A stretch of DNA of 64,000 nucleotides from Auriscalpium vulgare (GCA_019915015.1 JAHBBC010000009.1:1054001-1118000); one strand, 5' to 3'. Shown: positions 10,649 through 22,834, numbered from the stretch's first letter. Notes: a model not told the origin generated them from the letters alone. Translations and numbers: made by a program.

Positions 10649-11773
10649 TCACCACGGAGGACGAGAATGATACACCACCTTGTGTGTGGTGATGGTGGTG
10701 TACTCCGCGACGGGAACCGGCGCCCCCCGGAAGCCAGAATGTTGAGCATGCTCAACAGGGGGAGCCCATCCCGCAGGCGAGGGACCCAACATGCCGCCAG
10801 GCATTACAGTGCATTGCTGGTTAGGCTCGAACCGCGTGCGCGTCTGCGAGGTATGTGCGTCCCAAGCAAGCCTAGCAGCGTCCGCCGCTTCAAGGGCCAT
10901 CCGCCTGCCCGACTGCGTGATATCTCCGTTTGCGTTCGGGGCGTGGATGATCATGCTTTTCTGCATGCGGCGGCAGCATTCGTCGACATCGGACGCGGAT
11001 GAAGAGGATACGTCTGAGTCCGAGTCCGAGTCCGAGCCCGATTCAGAGCCCGAGTCAGAGTCAGAGTCAATGTACGCCTCTGAATGACGGCCGTGCTCGC
11101 AACGGTAGACACGCGAACGGCGGCCCTCGGACTTGTGCCGACTTATGTGGCTGTGGGCGTTGTAGGAGTGCTGGTAGGCGCGCTCGCTATTCGAAGCTTG
11201 CGACCTCAGATGAGACTGCCTCTGGGCTTGTTTGAATAGGGCTCTATCGATTCGTTGGGAATCGCTGCGCTGTGGAGGAGAAGAACGATCAATGAGGGAA
11301 GGACCTGATGAGTAGGCAGAGTACTCATCTGACTTCTTCGACCGGTGTGACTTCTTAGACCTGTGTGATTGTGATTTCGTCATACGATGCTCGCCATCGC
11401 GCCGCGCAACAGCCCAATCTTGGCTCCTACGCTCGGAGGAACCTTCGTGGGATCGGTACTCGGAGCGGGGATGAGAACTGTGCTTGTCCTTCGGAGAGCG
11501 CAAGGTCAAGGCATTGCTGGGCCGTAAAGATGGAAAGCCTCAATTAATAGAGGAAGGGCATGCTGGAATTTGCACTCATCTGCACTTAAATCGTCTTGAT
11601 GAATATATTGTGGGTATGGGTCCACCACGCCACTGCGATACTTGTCAATTCGATTCTGGGAGCCAAACGAACAGTCAGTTCCCCCGCACAAGCCCTGGCA
11701 GCACAAGACAGGTAGAGCGTACCACGAGCGATGCATTGAAGCCTTCGTAAGCGTCGTCGTGGTATTGCGACAT
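10649..11773 (-). CDS. orphan His/Ser/Arg-rich protein with Asp/Ser tract
   Basis: Not recognised. Three exons join in phase: MSQYHDDAYEGFNASLV from 11773, then NRIDKYRSGVVDPYPQYIH, then FPSLRPSNALTLRSPKD onward to the stop at 10649. The large exon has an RS/SH/KK-rich region (repeated HRSKKSHRSKKS) and a strongly acidic tract of alternating Asp and Ser (about genomic 11000-11070). A segment with CRRMQKSMIIHAPNANGDI follows, then SQTRTRFEPNQQC. The end, EYTTITTHKVVYHSRPPW, looks like a beta strand. The TRT-aromatic-FEP element recurs as TQTRTWFEP in the next gene, and the short second exon resembles that gene's GRVEKYSDRG exon, so the two are likely paralogues. Confidence 0.66.
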
Positions 11774-13372
11774 GACGACTAGGAGGGCACTTAGATGGTG
11801 TCAAGGTTGACGAAGCTTCAAGTTGCGGAGGGAAAAGCGGATGCTAGTTAATGGATCGCCAAGAGTCTGGATACCCATACGCTTTATAGAGGCCTTTGAG
11901 GACACCATGATAACAATTAAGCACAGAAAGCAACGGCGGGAGGTCGCCTGCCAGAGACTCCCCGGCGGCGGCACAGACCCTCACAGACCAAGCGCTGAGT
12001 TTGGTGACGTAAGCCTCTTTTTCTTCCCCCCCATCGTGACATTCCCCCGTCAGTGCCTCGTCGTCGCCGTGTGGATCACAATTGGAAGCCTTGTCCAGCC
12101 AACAGCTCTGCATTTTCTCTGGGTTTCATGGGTCTCACAGGCGACAGCCCGGCTGCACGAGCCTTGCTGCCAACACGCGGCATGAATCTTCTCTGACTGC
12201 AGGGCTGCCCGTCGCTCGCCTTGCCCGCCGAGTCTCGACACAGGGACTACGCCCCCACAAGAAATGACTTCCCCATATCTCTGCATTCAAATCTTGTCTT
12301 GGGCCCTCAAGGATATACGCCCGGTCGAATCTTGCCTGTCCAATTCCTGTCGAGCGGCGAGCCGGAACACGGGTCCTGAAGTTTCGCGCGTGTGTCGTAT
12401 TCTTTTCCTGATGCTATTGTTCGCTGAGGCAGAACCGGTCACCTTCTAGCTCTGATGGCGCATCGAGTCCTGGCGCCTTCTGTGACGTGTACAATGGAAT
12501 AGCCTCGCCACTTTTCATCGCCATCCCATCAACACAATCATGGATAATAGCCTGCATATTGCACTTACTGGCCGTCGTCACTAAGGAGACTGTCGCCGGA
12601 CAGAGCTCTCCTTCAGATGACAGCAACGCATTGGGGCTGATTCTTGGGACTACCTTCTAGTCGACGCGCCGTGCCCAAGGCTTTTTTGTCTTCGTCTCAA
12701 TATCTGCAGCTGCGTCCCCGTGTCGCATGATGGCCGTGATCGCAGGCTGGAGGTTGCAAAATAACAAGAGACCAACCTACATGGTCCTGCATGCCGGAGC
12801 ACCATTAGCTTTTCCTCGTCAGACTACTGCCTGTAAGCTGAAGCTGGCTCATTTTGTTTCTTAGCCTTCGTGTTCGATACGTACATTGCAGACCTGTTCA
12901 GTGTTGAATTTAATCTGCGTCTTTTTATACCATCTCAGCATAACGCGCCTGCCAGCTCTTTTCTGCAGTCAGCGCGGCGCGGATTGCAGAACTTGTCAGG
13001 AGCATCTATGTAATACCTCTCAACGTCAACTTAGCGACAACGTTCTTGGTGATTGCTCCAGAGATGCGGTGTGATAGTGGATTCCCCTTTTTCTTGGCGC
13101 TGAGCATCGCGATGTTCATGATGGGGACTCTCGGAGGTCGCCATCACACGATAGGGGAGTGCAGCAATACTCTTTATTTCAAGAGCAGGAGACACGAGAC
13201 GCGAGTTATGAAGGAGTGTGGTACACAGTAGTGTATGGCTAATAGAACAGGGATATAAGAAACGATGTGGGAAACATATGCAAAGGAGTGTGATGGGGTC
13301 GATGCGGTGACCAACCGAAACGTTAAGCGCGAGATATGTACAACAACTGACGGAGCCGTCCCTCACAGTTTC
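11774..13372. other. intergenic with duplicated upstream segment
   Basis: From about 12005 to 12125, upstream of the 10649-11773 gene, lies a segment with GACGTAAGCCTCTTTTTC, ATCACAATTGGAAGC and CCAACAGCTCTGCAT. The same ordered blocks occur at about 14608-14720 upstream of the next gene. The 3' flank at 13205-13300 has AAGGAGTGTGGT and AAAGGAGTGTGAT copies. No gene was seen. Confidence 0.5.
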
Positions 13373-14385
13373 CTAATAATACGGCCCCACGACATAATAA
13401 CGAGGATTCTGAGGTGATGTATCGAAGGGCGGAATGGGTGATACAGTGTCGAAGGGCGGAATAGGTGATACAGTGTCGAAGGGCGGAATAGGAACCGGCA
13501 CCCCCCGGTGAGGACGACCAAGGTGCGGAGACATTGGCGGACCAAGCGACGCCGGAGGGAACGGGACACCATGCACCGGGAGGCCATGGATGTCAGGGCG
13601 GTGATGGTCCGGCTCGAACCACGTGCGCGTCTGGGTAGTGTGCCCGTTCGCATCCTCGGCGTGCATGGACGTCAACTTCAACTTCCCGCCCGGCACGCGT
13701 GAAGACATAGATGTCATGCACGTCGACGTGCCGCCATAGTGGGGCTGGGGGAAGTAGGGGCCGTCCGGCGAGTACAAATCGTCGGCAGCGGAGGAGTGAC
13801 GGCGCTCGCGGTGGGAGCGGGAGCCACGCTTCGACTTGTGCTCGCGGCGGTACCGGCGCTCGTACTCGCGGCGGCAAATCGGGCAGTTGGCGTCGTTGGT
13901 GTGCTCCAAGCCGTCGCTGCAAGATTCGCCACGCTCAGAGGTGTCCTCGCTCAGGAAGGAGACGTCGCCACGTGGATAACAGAAATCGCGTAAATAAACA
14001 AAAGCAAGGGAGAGATGTAGGCCGAGCACTCATCATATTTGGCGATAGTCTTCTTGTACTCCGAGAGGGTGAGGGAGGGATTTCTCGCAGCCGCGTCCCT
14101 GTAGAAGCCCATATGAATCTGACGCTGTGGAGAATGAGAATTCCCGTCAACCACAAAATACACTGTGCGGACAAAAATACTCGCCTCAAGCTCGGGATCC
14201 CAACGTGGCAAGACATTGTAAGAATTGATGCCTCTGTCACTGTACTTCTCGACGCGCCCCTCAGGCTGGTCAGATAGTCAGCGTCCTCGCCCCTCTGGCA
14301 GCGCTTGGATGAAAAAGCGCACCGGTTTGTAAGAGCGGTGTGACGAAGCATCAGAGTCATCGCGAGAGTAGTAAGACGGAGACAT
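13373..14385 (-). CDS. orphan protein with CPIC motif and Pro-rich repeats
   Basis: Not recognised. Four exons join in phase: MSPSYYSRDDSDASSHRSYK from 14385; PEGRVEKYSDRGINSYNV through DPELE; RQIHMGFYRDAAARNPSL through IAKYD; then EDTSERGESCSDGLEH onward to 13373. The second intron appears to start with GC (GAG|GCGAGT), since no GT donor gives a usable frame. The last exon has DANCPICRREYERRYRREH, a lone Cys pair rather than a full zinc finger, followed by an Arg/His/Ser-rich stretch. TQTRTWFEP comes next, then nearly three copies of a 10-residue unit IPPFDTVSP. It shares motifs, 3' flank and upstream DNA with the 10649-11773 gene. Function is unknown. Confidence 0.65.
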
Positions 14386-16009
14386 GACGATCAAGACGGT
14401 GTCAAGTTTCCTGCAGAGAGATAGCTGGTGAGGAAGCCGGACACTGCAGTGGTTGACAGATCGCCGAAGCTTTCAAAGCCCATGATGATGAGCTTATATA
14501 CAGCAGAGCGAGCCAACCCACGGTGCAACAATGCAGCATCACAGGCAAGAGCTCGGGTAGTTGCATGTCGACGAGAGAACAGAAAGAGTGAGCGCTGAGC
14601 AGCCTGATGACGTAAACTCTTTTTCTTCTTTACCGTCACCACGGTCGCGTTGACCTCGCCTCGTCGCCTCCGCCCTGTGAAATCACAATTGGAAGCGCGT
14701 CAAGCCAACAGCTCTGCATACTTCTCCTCGGGTCCTTGAGGGTGCAAGGGCCTCGCGCCGCGGATGGGCCTGTCAACGTGGATCAATAGTCTCTGCTCCG
14801 GGTCGTCCAGCTGGCAGTTGCCTGTCGACACAAGAAGGGCCATGCTCCTGACACATGGCCGTGTTTTCTTCTGCCGCTCTCGCGCTTCCATCATTTGTCT
14901 TGGTTTTTTTGGACAATTGCAGCTACCTTGACACACGGTAACCCAATTCTTCTGTCCCTGCTATTCTCTTGGAAGGCTTGGCCCGGAATTGGCGCATATG
15001 CTGCAGTACACGGATGTAACGTTACTCTCCATCTTTCCAATTGGCCCTTCCACCAACACGACCGCAAACAATAAAGTGTTGTCCGAGTAGCTCATCGTGT
15101 CACCAGGGACGCAGTTGGGCGACAGACTAGCAGTTGCCCTGTGCTCCTTGACTGATTATCGTGACGATCTCCTGGCCGACACGCTGTGCCCCCTCACTGT
15201 TCGACCTTCCAACATACAGCGACGTGCGCCGTCTTCCTGGCCCTGCCCTGCTTTGCAGTTGGTGAATGAGCGCCAGCCGTAATACAAGAGCCCGATCAAC
15301 ATGCTGTTGCGCCGTGGGCGTAGCAACACAACGCCGCGTGCTTCTGGAATTCAGCTTCTCCACCGTCTGTCTGCAGGCTCAAGCCAATTGTCACTGAGCA
15401 GGAGTGCTTCTGCTGAGACGGCTGGTAATCCATTTGCATCAAGGCACTGCGCGGATCGTCCAGGTCGGTGGCGTCGTCTTATTCGACTGTTCAAATGCGT
15501 TGCTTGTTCTTGCCAATATCATATGGGAAATTGACCTGGACGACCTGTTTGCACATTCTGCCGCACTTCATAGGGGAGCCCTCTTATTTGGCTCTGCGGA
15601 TTTTGTATATAGGCACGGTTACGAATGCGACATAGTTTGCACGAGCATGAAACCGAGAACACCGTGGCGTACAGTATATGCACGAGCAGAAGCACAGCCA
15701 ATGAGACCGAGAACACCGTGTAGAGGATATGAAACACGAGATGCGATTTATCGGTACCCATTTTTTGTAGTACAAGTCATAATGGAGAGTGAAGCGAGGA
15801 TCGAGTGGAAGAGCGACTGAAACGTATCCATCGCAACTCACTCACCAAGCATGAGTAGGCTGAATAAGTACAAGAACCGGGTGCTCACACGAAGGATTGT
15901 AATCACATATTTGTCTATCGATTCATAGTCTTGGACGGTGGTTGAAGAACAGATATATAAGTAGAATGGAAACAGCGCCTATCGAGGTACAGGAAAATGT
16001 ACAACTGCG
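14386..16009. other. intergenic, orphan cluster
   Basis: Contains the second copy of the duplicated upstream segment (about 14608-14720). Near 15640-15735 a short local repeat has ACCGAGAACACCGTG twice. No gene was recognised. Confidence 0.45.
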
Positions 16010-16752
16010 TCAGGCTCCGGGATTAGGCAGCGTGAACTGCTCTGAGCGTGCACGTTTGCTGTTGTCCATCCCGCGCTGATTCCACGGCAAGATCTGCGGC
16101 GCATCTATAGACACCCGTCGTTGTCGGAGAAGGCGGTTCCGTCCCGTCGCAGGGTCATGCTCGGCGGGTGCCCATGAGGAGTGGTCCTCGACAGGATTAG
16201 TTACAGCCCGGCGATGAGAGCTATCCCAAGACAGCGCAGAGTCTTCGGCCACGGACGACATGTCCGTACCCTGAGGCTCAATCGCCTCGTCTATGTCCAT
16301 GGGGCATTCGACGGGTGTGCTAGCCTGCCCAACTCCGTCAGACCCAGGTCGCGTGGACTTCATGCGAGGTTCGCTCACCGATCCGTCTGATGGAATATAA
16401 TCGATATCCATGCTATCCGGGTAAGTCGCCTGTTGGGCGCTAGGCTGCAAGACTTTCACGCGGATGCGCTGCGGCAGCTTGTGCTCCCGCCGCCGCGACT
16501 CTGCGAGCCAACGAATGTATTTAGGATTGTAAGGTCCGATGCCCGGTAGCTCTTCACGGACCGCAGCCGAGGCTTGGTCCCAACCTGTGAAGCAGACTAG
16601 CGAAGTCGATTATCAGCCGCACAGAGGGAGGGATATAATTTAATAAGAGACCACTGACCTCGCTGCTCGGTCGTGTGAAAGCCGGGATCCAAAGTGGTGC
16701 CGACAGGAGCTCCAGCTGAGAGCTCATAGTATGGATCATTCGAGAACAGCAT
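16010..16752 (-). CDS. orphan protein, about 225 aa
   Basis: Not recognised. Two exons were seen. Exon 1 runs from 16752 (MLFSNDPYYELSAGAP) to a donor in the Gly codon after HTTEQR. Exon 2 starts WDQASAAVREELPG and ends at 16010. The best-ordered part is IGPYNPKYIRWLAESRRRE followed by a basic stretch. The remainder is acidic, Ser/Pro-rich and probably disordered (PMDIDEAIEP, SMDIDYIPSDGS). It lies in the same orientation as the three orphans to its left, but the shared 3' motif was not found near it. It may be unrelated to them. Confidence 0.6.
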
Positions 16753-18430
16753 AGTGAGAATGAGTGCCGCTGCTGAGGGTGTCGGTGAGGTGGAAAAGGC
16801 GGTAAGCAAGCCCGAGGGAGTCCAGACAAGTGAAGACTAATGTTTGATTGCGCCGACCAACTCCTCCTAGCTCCTCATTTATACATGACATGTAGCGCAC
16901 GCTTTGTTTTCTCCCGGGTGAGTGCTTCATGCGCACAAAGCCATCGCGTTGTGATCCTGGATGATGGGGGTAAGAGCCAAGCAAGTCCAACAACGTCTCG
17001 CCTCCCAGCCGTGGGAGAATACTACACGTTCTTCTCAACACCCACATATCTCGCTTTCTCTACTAGTTCAATGCTCAACAGCTCCAGGTCACTTTCGTGC
17101 AGTCTCTTTGCTCGCCTGTAATGAATTACAAGAAGCAACCAGCCCGATCGTTGAATGACTCCCATGGCTGTTCGAATCTCTTCCATCTCCTGGCGACCGC
17201 GGCCGGCGGCGAACACGACTTCCTGGCACCTTTTGCATGCTGCAGCCTCGTGCATGTCTCTTGAGGCGCTTTCACGGTCAAATTCCAACACGATCGAGTC
17301 CCGGTAAACTGTAACGCACAGGGATGGCACAGCTCAGTGCGCGATCTTGTTCATCGAAGCTTGCCAGTGGGCGCCGCTTCGCGCCTTGTCCTGCTGTCGT
17401 CCTGCTACAAGCCTACAATGCTGGTATGTGCCGTGCGATGGAAGCCACCAGGTGAACAAGCAACGCGAGTATCACAACAATGCCAACACAACCCTTACCC
17501 GACGCCTTGTTCACCTGCCGTGCAGCTTGTGATTGTGTTGTTCTTCTTTTCCCCGTACCTGATGGCGCGCTGGCCTCACCTCGCGCTCTGCCGACAAGAA
17601 CGCGTCCGTGTGTCGGGGTCTCAGCTTCCGATGCTCCCATCGCCCGGCACCCTCCTGAGCTCTGTCGATCGCCTCCAGCTCTCATCCTGGCACCTGATAT
17701 CGACAGCCCATTCGCCCTGGCTTCCGGTCGGCTGATCCTCGCGTGGTTCTTCACGCCCTCTCCTCCACAAGACCACTAACACCCACTCCGGCCGCGCCTT
17801 CCATGTCCCCTTTCGTCCACATGCTCGTCACTTATCGCTCTATCACCGGGGATGCCCCCGCTGTTGCGAGCCTCGAGGCCGCATCCTGCTCACAGCCTCC
17901 ATCGATCAAGAAACCGTGTCGCATCCAGCGTGCCCAGCGTGCCCTGGACCTTGTTCAAGCTCATTTCGCTTCGAGTACGGGCGGAATACAATAACCTCGG
18001 GCTTGCCCAATTGCACGCATGGTATCGATCGCGTAGCAGATATGGATCGTTAGGAGGCCCGGGAAGTGCAAGGACCGATACGAAAGCCCCTTATATCCGT
18101 CGCCTAGATGCAAGTACTCAGGATGGGCGTATAACTCTATCAAGCGGTATCGCTGGCTTGCAGGACTTCTTTGAGGAACGAGGGTTCCGGCATCGGTGTG
18201 CTTGAGGTTACTGGATTGGGAACATGCATAGTATTCCATTTGCCTGCGCGGCGAGTAGTACAAAATCTAATGCAATCGTAGTTGAAGAATATAGTAGTAC
18301 ACAGCTCGAAAAGGCAGACACCAGTAGGGGATGAACGGATCGTACAGTACAACACGGACAATAAAGCACATGCATAGCGCCCAGAAACAAGGTTAGCTTG
18401 TCCAACGTGAAATGTCACTTCAAGCCGACT
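16753..18430. other. intergenic, nothing recognised
   Basis: Only short, frame-shifting open frames on both strands. No coherent exon series, RNA gene or long repeat was seen. Confidence 0.45.
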
Positions 18431-19910
18431 TCACCACTTGCGCCCCCACGACCTGCTCTGGGGCGAGGACGCTTCTTGTGAATGTCTCCGTTCGCGCCGT
18501 TCTACGTTATCACAGTGTCAGCGCCAATAGATAGACATGAGAACGGAACTCGGAGCGTGCTTACCTCGTGGAGGTGGGGGCGTGTACGGCGGTGGCGGCT
18601 CGAGCGAGGAGCGCGCATAATGGTTGCCCGCGTACGGTTGCGAGTGCGAGCGGTGCGACTGCTGCTCAGGTAGATGCGGCAGATGCGGCATCGGCGGCCC
18701 GTTCATGTGCGTCGGGGAATGATTCGATTGCGTCGGCGAGGGTGCCGCAGAGTGGGCGTAATGCCGCGACGACGAGCGATGCGAGCGCGGCGAGATGGGG
18801 ATGGGAATAGGCGGTGGGGATAAGTGCGTCGGCGAGTGATTCTTCGAGCGCGGCTTCTGCTCGACGCCGTTGATGTACGTGCGCTCACGCCCGTCCTTCG
18901 CCGTGAACGTGGAATGCTCATTCCCCTGCGTTACGTCAAAAGATAATCAGTTTTCTTGGGCGAGGGAACAGAAGGTAGTCGACGCACCTCGGCATCCGTG
19001 CGCTGCCAGACAGACTCTGTCACGCCGTTGATCGTCCGCGTCATATGGCTCTCCGACACCCAGCGCCCATCAGGCATCCCCACGAATTGGGATGTCACGC
19101 TGCGCACACGGTGCGTACTGGTCGACGGCATGTTGATGAACTCAGGGAATCCGGGGCCCATACCCATGCTCACACCCATCCCGTTGATAGTGAAGGGCGG
19201 GCCAACGAAGGTCGGCATCCCCGCATAAGGGTCGAGCGGGCGCATACGGCGCGAGTGGTGGCGCCGCGGCAGCGTGTTGGAGAAGAACGGGTCGTTGAAC
19301 ATGTCCGCGAACGTCTCCTCGAAGAGCCGGAACGGGTCCATGAAGAAGAACTCGGCCTGCGGCCACGGGTGGTCGCGCTCCCGATGACGCCCGTGGTCAG
19401 CATACGTGGGGCCACTGGGATAATCATCGTAGGCCGGCCCACGCTGATTCCGACGATAATGACGATGTGCGCGCTCGTCCGCTGCGCCTGGGTGTTCATA
19501 TTGAGCTTGCGGAGGCGGCCAGACTCCTGCCGTGTCGTACTCCTGCTCGGCAAGCGGAAATGAGTGCCCTGACGGCAGCCGGAATCACATTAATCGGAGG
19601 CTCACCTGGCGCTTCGTCGGGTCCTTCAGGACTTCATATGCTGCGCCAAGCTGAGGCGGAGTGAGTGGGTGCAGTGTTATCGGAATGCGTGCTGACATAC
19701 CTTGCGGAACTCCTCGGTAGCCCGCTCTTTGTCTGCGTCGGCAACGCGGTCGGGATGTGTCTCCAGTGCCCGCTTCCGGTAGGCCTTGCGAACTGTGGGG
19801 CCACCGAGCGGCGTCGGTCATAGCACAAAGACTGGACAAAGGATGCACATACTCTCTTCCGGGGATGCGTCGCGGGCGACATCCAGCTCTTCATACAGGT
19901 TGGTAGCCAT
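18431..19910 (-). CDS. J-domain (Hsp40) co-chaperone, 393 aa
   Basis: Co-chaperone that stimulates an Hsp70 ATPase. Six exons: 19910-19853, 19792-19701, 19650-19606, 19542-18988, 18925-18565 and 18501-18431 (1182 nt, one frame). The N-terminal J-domain covers about residues 1-70: LYEELDVARDASPEEIRKAY, then the invariant HPD in ETHPDR, then AYEVLKDPTKRQEYD. No cysteine-rich zinc finger follows. Instead there is a Phe/Asp/Pro-containing region (DPFRLFEETFADMF), a Gly/Met-rich segment and a beta-like segment (RVRSVTSQFVG, THRV), which recalls DNAJB6-type proteins. The C-terminal third is Pro/Ser/His-rich and disordered. The exon 3-4 junction was placed to give KRQEYD, the usual helix IV ending. 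Confidence 0.85.
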
Positions 19911-20345
19911 GGTGGGCAGGCGAGAGGCTCAAAGGGCTGCTCCAACGAATTGGGGAGGGTGACGGAAGGGGAGTGGGTGGATGGGCGCCGTGCGCAGGCG
20001 TGGCAGTACTTATATACTGTCTCGTGTCCTGTTATGGGCAGTTGTGATGCGAGATGAAGAGAAAAAGAACACTGCTGTAGGGTGCAGGTTCAAGGTTGTT
20101 TTGGGCTCACCGCTCGGCTACGGCGCGTGCCCCACGTGTGACCACGTGAGCACAGAATCTTCTGGGCCGTGGCGCTGGGAGGAGACGGTCCACGCACATA
20201 CACTTACCATGTCACTCACTACGCAACAAGGCGTCGTACAACAAGCGCTTTGTTCTTCATCAACGTGTATTGATGCGGCGATGGCTCGTTCCTCGTCGTG
20301 AAGATGGTGAGTACAACGAAGATAACAAAAGGGAGCGTGCCGCGC
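19911..20345. other. intergenic, nothing recognised
   Basis: Upstream region of the J-domain gene and 3' flank of IPI3. CCCCACGTGTGACCACGTG near 20130 contains two CACGTG/CACGTGT-type E-box cores, possible bHLH sites. No gene was seen. Confidence 0.4.
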
Positions 20346-22200
20346 CTACGAGCGCGTCTTTCCCTTCTTCCGTGTTCTTCCAATCGCATCCGCATCTGCC
20401 TCGTCTCCATCACTCTTCGCCGTCCCCTGAGCAAGCAACTTTTGTACCATTGTCTCCCACATCACGTCGTTGACGCCCTTCGCGCGCCCGAGATGCTCTC
20501 GCAGACGCCGCACCTCGTCCTCGAGTTCCGAGACACGGGCCTGTAGCGCCTCGGCGGGCGCGGCCTCTTGATCTCCTGCCGGCTGCACGAATAATTCATA
20601 GTCCTGCAGTAGCTCCTCCGGCGAATATAGCGTCAATGATTCTGGCGTGGCCTGTGGATGAAATCGTGTGGGCGTATGGGTTACGAACGTAGAGGCTGTA
20701 CGATACCTTCGGCTGAGCAGGTAACATCATAGACACCTCGTGTGCATCTCGAGCTTTCGTTTCTCGCAGACGCTGAAACGGTACGATTGGACGAACAGGT
20801 ATTCCCAGGTCGCCTTCGCCACCTGCCCGCAGACTGAGCTGCACGTGGCCGACGAGGTCCGGCGGTTTAAGCAACGTTACGAGGTGGGTTATCCGTGTGC
20901 CTGCGTGCGAGCTGATACTCCGGAGCAATTGGTGCGAAGGCACGTCATAGATGTTGACCAGGCCCGTCTCTGTGCCGGCGAGAAGGAGCGAGGACGTCAA
21001 GGAAATAGTTAATGTCGTTATAGGCTCGCTAGAATGCGGGCATAAGGTTCGGAGGAGATATTGATATTCAGGAAATGATAACACGTACCCTACGGATATG
21101 AGCCTCTTCCTTGCTTCCTTCGGGTCCTCGTCCCCGATGCGGATGATATCGCTTACACCTGCCCCGCCGACTGCCTCTATGACGCGTCCGCCTGTTTTGT
21201 CAATACGCGATTTGAAGAGATTGACCTGGTGTATTGAGCCCTCGGAGGACGCCGCAAAGAACATGCGCTCTGTGACGTCCCATGCAACGCATGAAATGGC
21301 GTGCGGGAACGTGAACGACGTCAACAAGCTCTTTGATGACAGATCCCAGAGCTGTCCGACGCGTTAGCAACGTCACGGTCCCAGCGTAATGCACCGTACC
21401 TTGACAGAGTGATCCACAGACGCAGTTAGGGCGCGACATGAGGGGAAAGGCCCAAAGCCGCATGTAATATCCGTAATGGGGAGGGTGTGGTCGGATAAGT
21501 TCGCGTATGCTTCTGGAATCTCTGTCTGGACTTCGTCTTGTAATAATCTGCAAAGCGTACGTGAGCTTCCAACACGACTGTAGGCTCAGCAAATTGACCT
21601 AGACACGGACCAGACGCTCACGGCGGAGTCCTCGCTACCCGACAGGAGAGCTGACCCGTCCGGCGTGAAGCGGAGGACGCTCACTTGGCGGTAGTGTGCC
21701 TCCCAAGAGTTGAAGAGGATACCTGAAGCAATCTAGAAGCGCGAAACACGTTAGACAGCAATTTAGAAGCCGGTTCAAAAAAGCGCACCTCCCAGAAATA
21801 TATCCTCCCCGCCGCTGTGCCTCCTGCGCAGTAGAGTCCCTCTCGATCCACCGCTAGACACGACATTCTTTCGGGAAGCACGATTTTCAGTGCAATTTGG
21901 TCCTACGTTATCCACGTGCATGAGCAAACTGCATATATGCTCGTAGGACGGAAAGGAACGACTGCACTACACTTTTTGAAAGTTGTACACATTGAGGATG
22001 GACTTATCCGGTTGCGCTGCAAGCAGGAGACCACCCTGGCGTCCGCGAGTGTTTATGACGTCCATGCAGTGTGTCGACGCGTTCGTTTGCTTGAAAGACG
22101 CGAGGGAGGAGCCGGTTTGAATGTCGTGTATGGTGATCGCGCCAGAGCCGCCTTGGCTCGGCGGAACAGAGGCGGATACAATAACCTCTTGGAGGGGCAT
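20346..22200 (-). CDS. IPI3: pre-rRNA processing WD40 protein IPI3
   Basis: Subunit of the Rix1 (Rix1-Ipi1-Ipi3) complex that acts on ITS2 processing and pre-60S release in the nucleoplasm; WDR18 in animals. It starts at 22200 with MPLQEVIVSASVPPSQGG. Exons covering the WD repeats follow: DKSILNVYNFQK, ALKIVLPERMSCLAVD, GGTAAGRIYFWEV, LRFTPDGSALLSGSED, SVKLWDLSSKSLL, FPHAISCVAWD and GTETGLVNIYDVPSHQLL. The C-terminus is a coiled coil (RVSELEDEVRRLREHL) and a basic tail ending KKGKTRS at 20346, both as in family members. There are at least five introns. The assignment rests on repeat order and the C-terminal helix. The gene looks intact. Confidence 0.85.
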
Positions 22201-22432
22201 AATGCCTACGCGCTATGGCACCGTTACCTGTCCGACTAGTGAGTACCGAGTCATATATGCAAAAAAATCAAACACGCAATATGGACCTTGGATTATGGTA
22301 GCTTTGCGGGATTCGTGGGCTCAGGTCAGAGGTGCTGCGCTCGATAGATCCGGAACCATTCAGAGGTGTCCTCACAGAAAAATTGGTAGGAAGCAAAGCG
22401 ACGGAAGGCAGCGGACGGCAAGCAGACTCAGG

Positions 22433-22834
22433 ACTCTGAACTATCCGCGAAAAAATTACGTAACTCATGCTGCTCGACTCGAAGTCGACTCGGACAAAAC
22501 ATGGTCATGCAAATGTAAAACTTATGCAGGCCTGGTACATACGCGCCTGGGGATGCGCACCGTCAACTCTAAGTATTGGACGAGTGGAATTATTCCTGAG
22601 GAAGTCAAATGACCCTCGTCGGTTGAGCCACAATCGATCGCAGCTCAAGCACAATTACATACGAAACATCAGAACCCAGCATATCCGGTCGCGCGACGAT
22701 AACCAAACTAAAGCAAGCTGCTCGGGCTTGAGCACACGACGTGAGGCCCGGCGCCGCTTGACGAAGTAAAAGAATGTTCATTGATACTCCAGAACATGTT
22801 CATTGCTCTGATGTCTCCCCTTCCTGCGACTCGC
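22433..22834. repeat. direct repeat copy 1: complex I gene 3' end
   Basis: About 400 bp almost identical to 24261-24656. By eye the copies differ at four single bases and one 3-nt indel. Read on the minus strand, it starts within the last codons of the complex I 21-kDa subunit gene (SQEGETSEQ and stop) and continues into its 3' flank. Only that terminal scrap of coding sequence is present, so this copy is a duplicate; the intact gene adjoins the other copy. It lies between IPI3 and the APH gene. Confidence 0.9.

Noticed and set aside
13800..13920. RING or zinc-finger domain in the CPIC-containing orphan
   Set aside because: Only one C-x2-C pair; no further spaced Cys/His to bind zinc.
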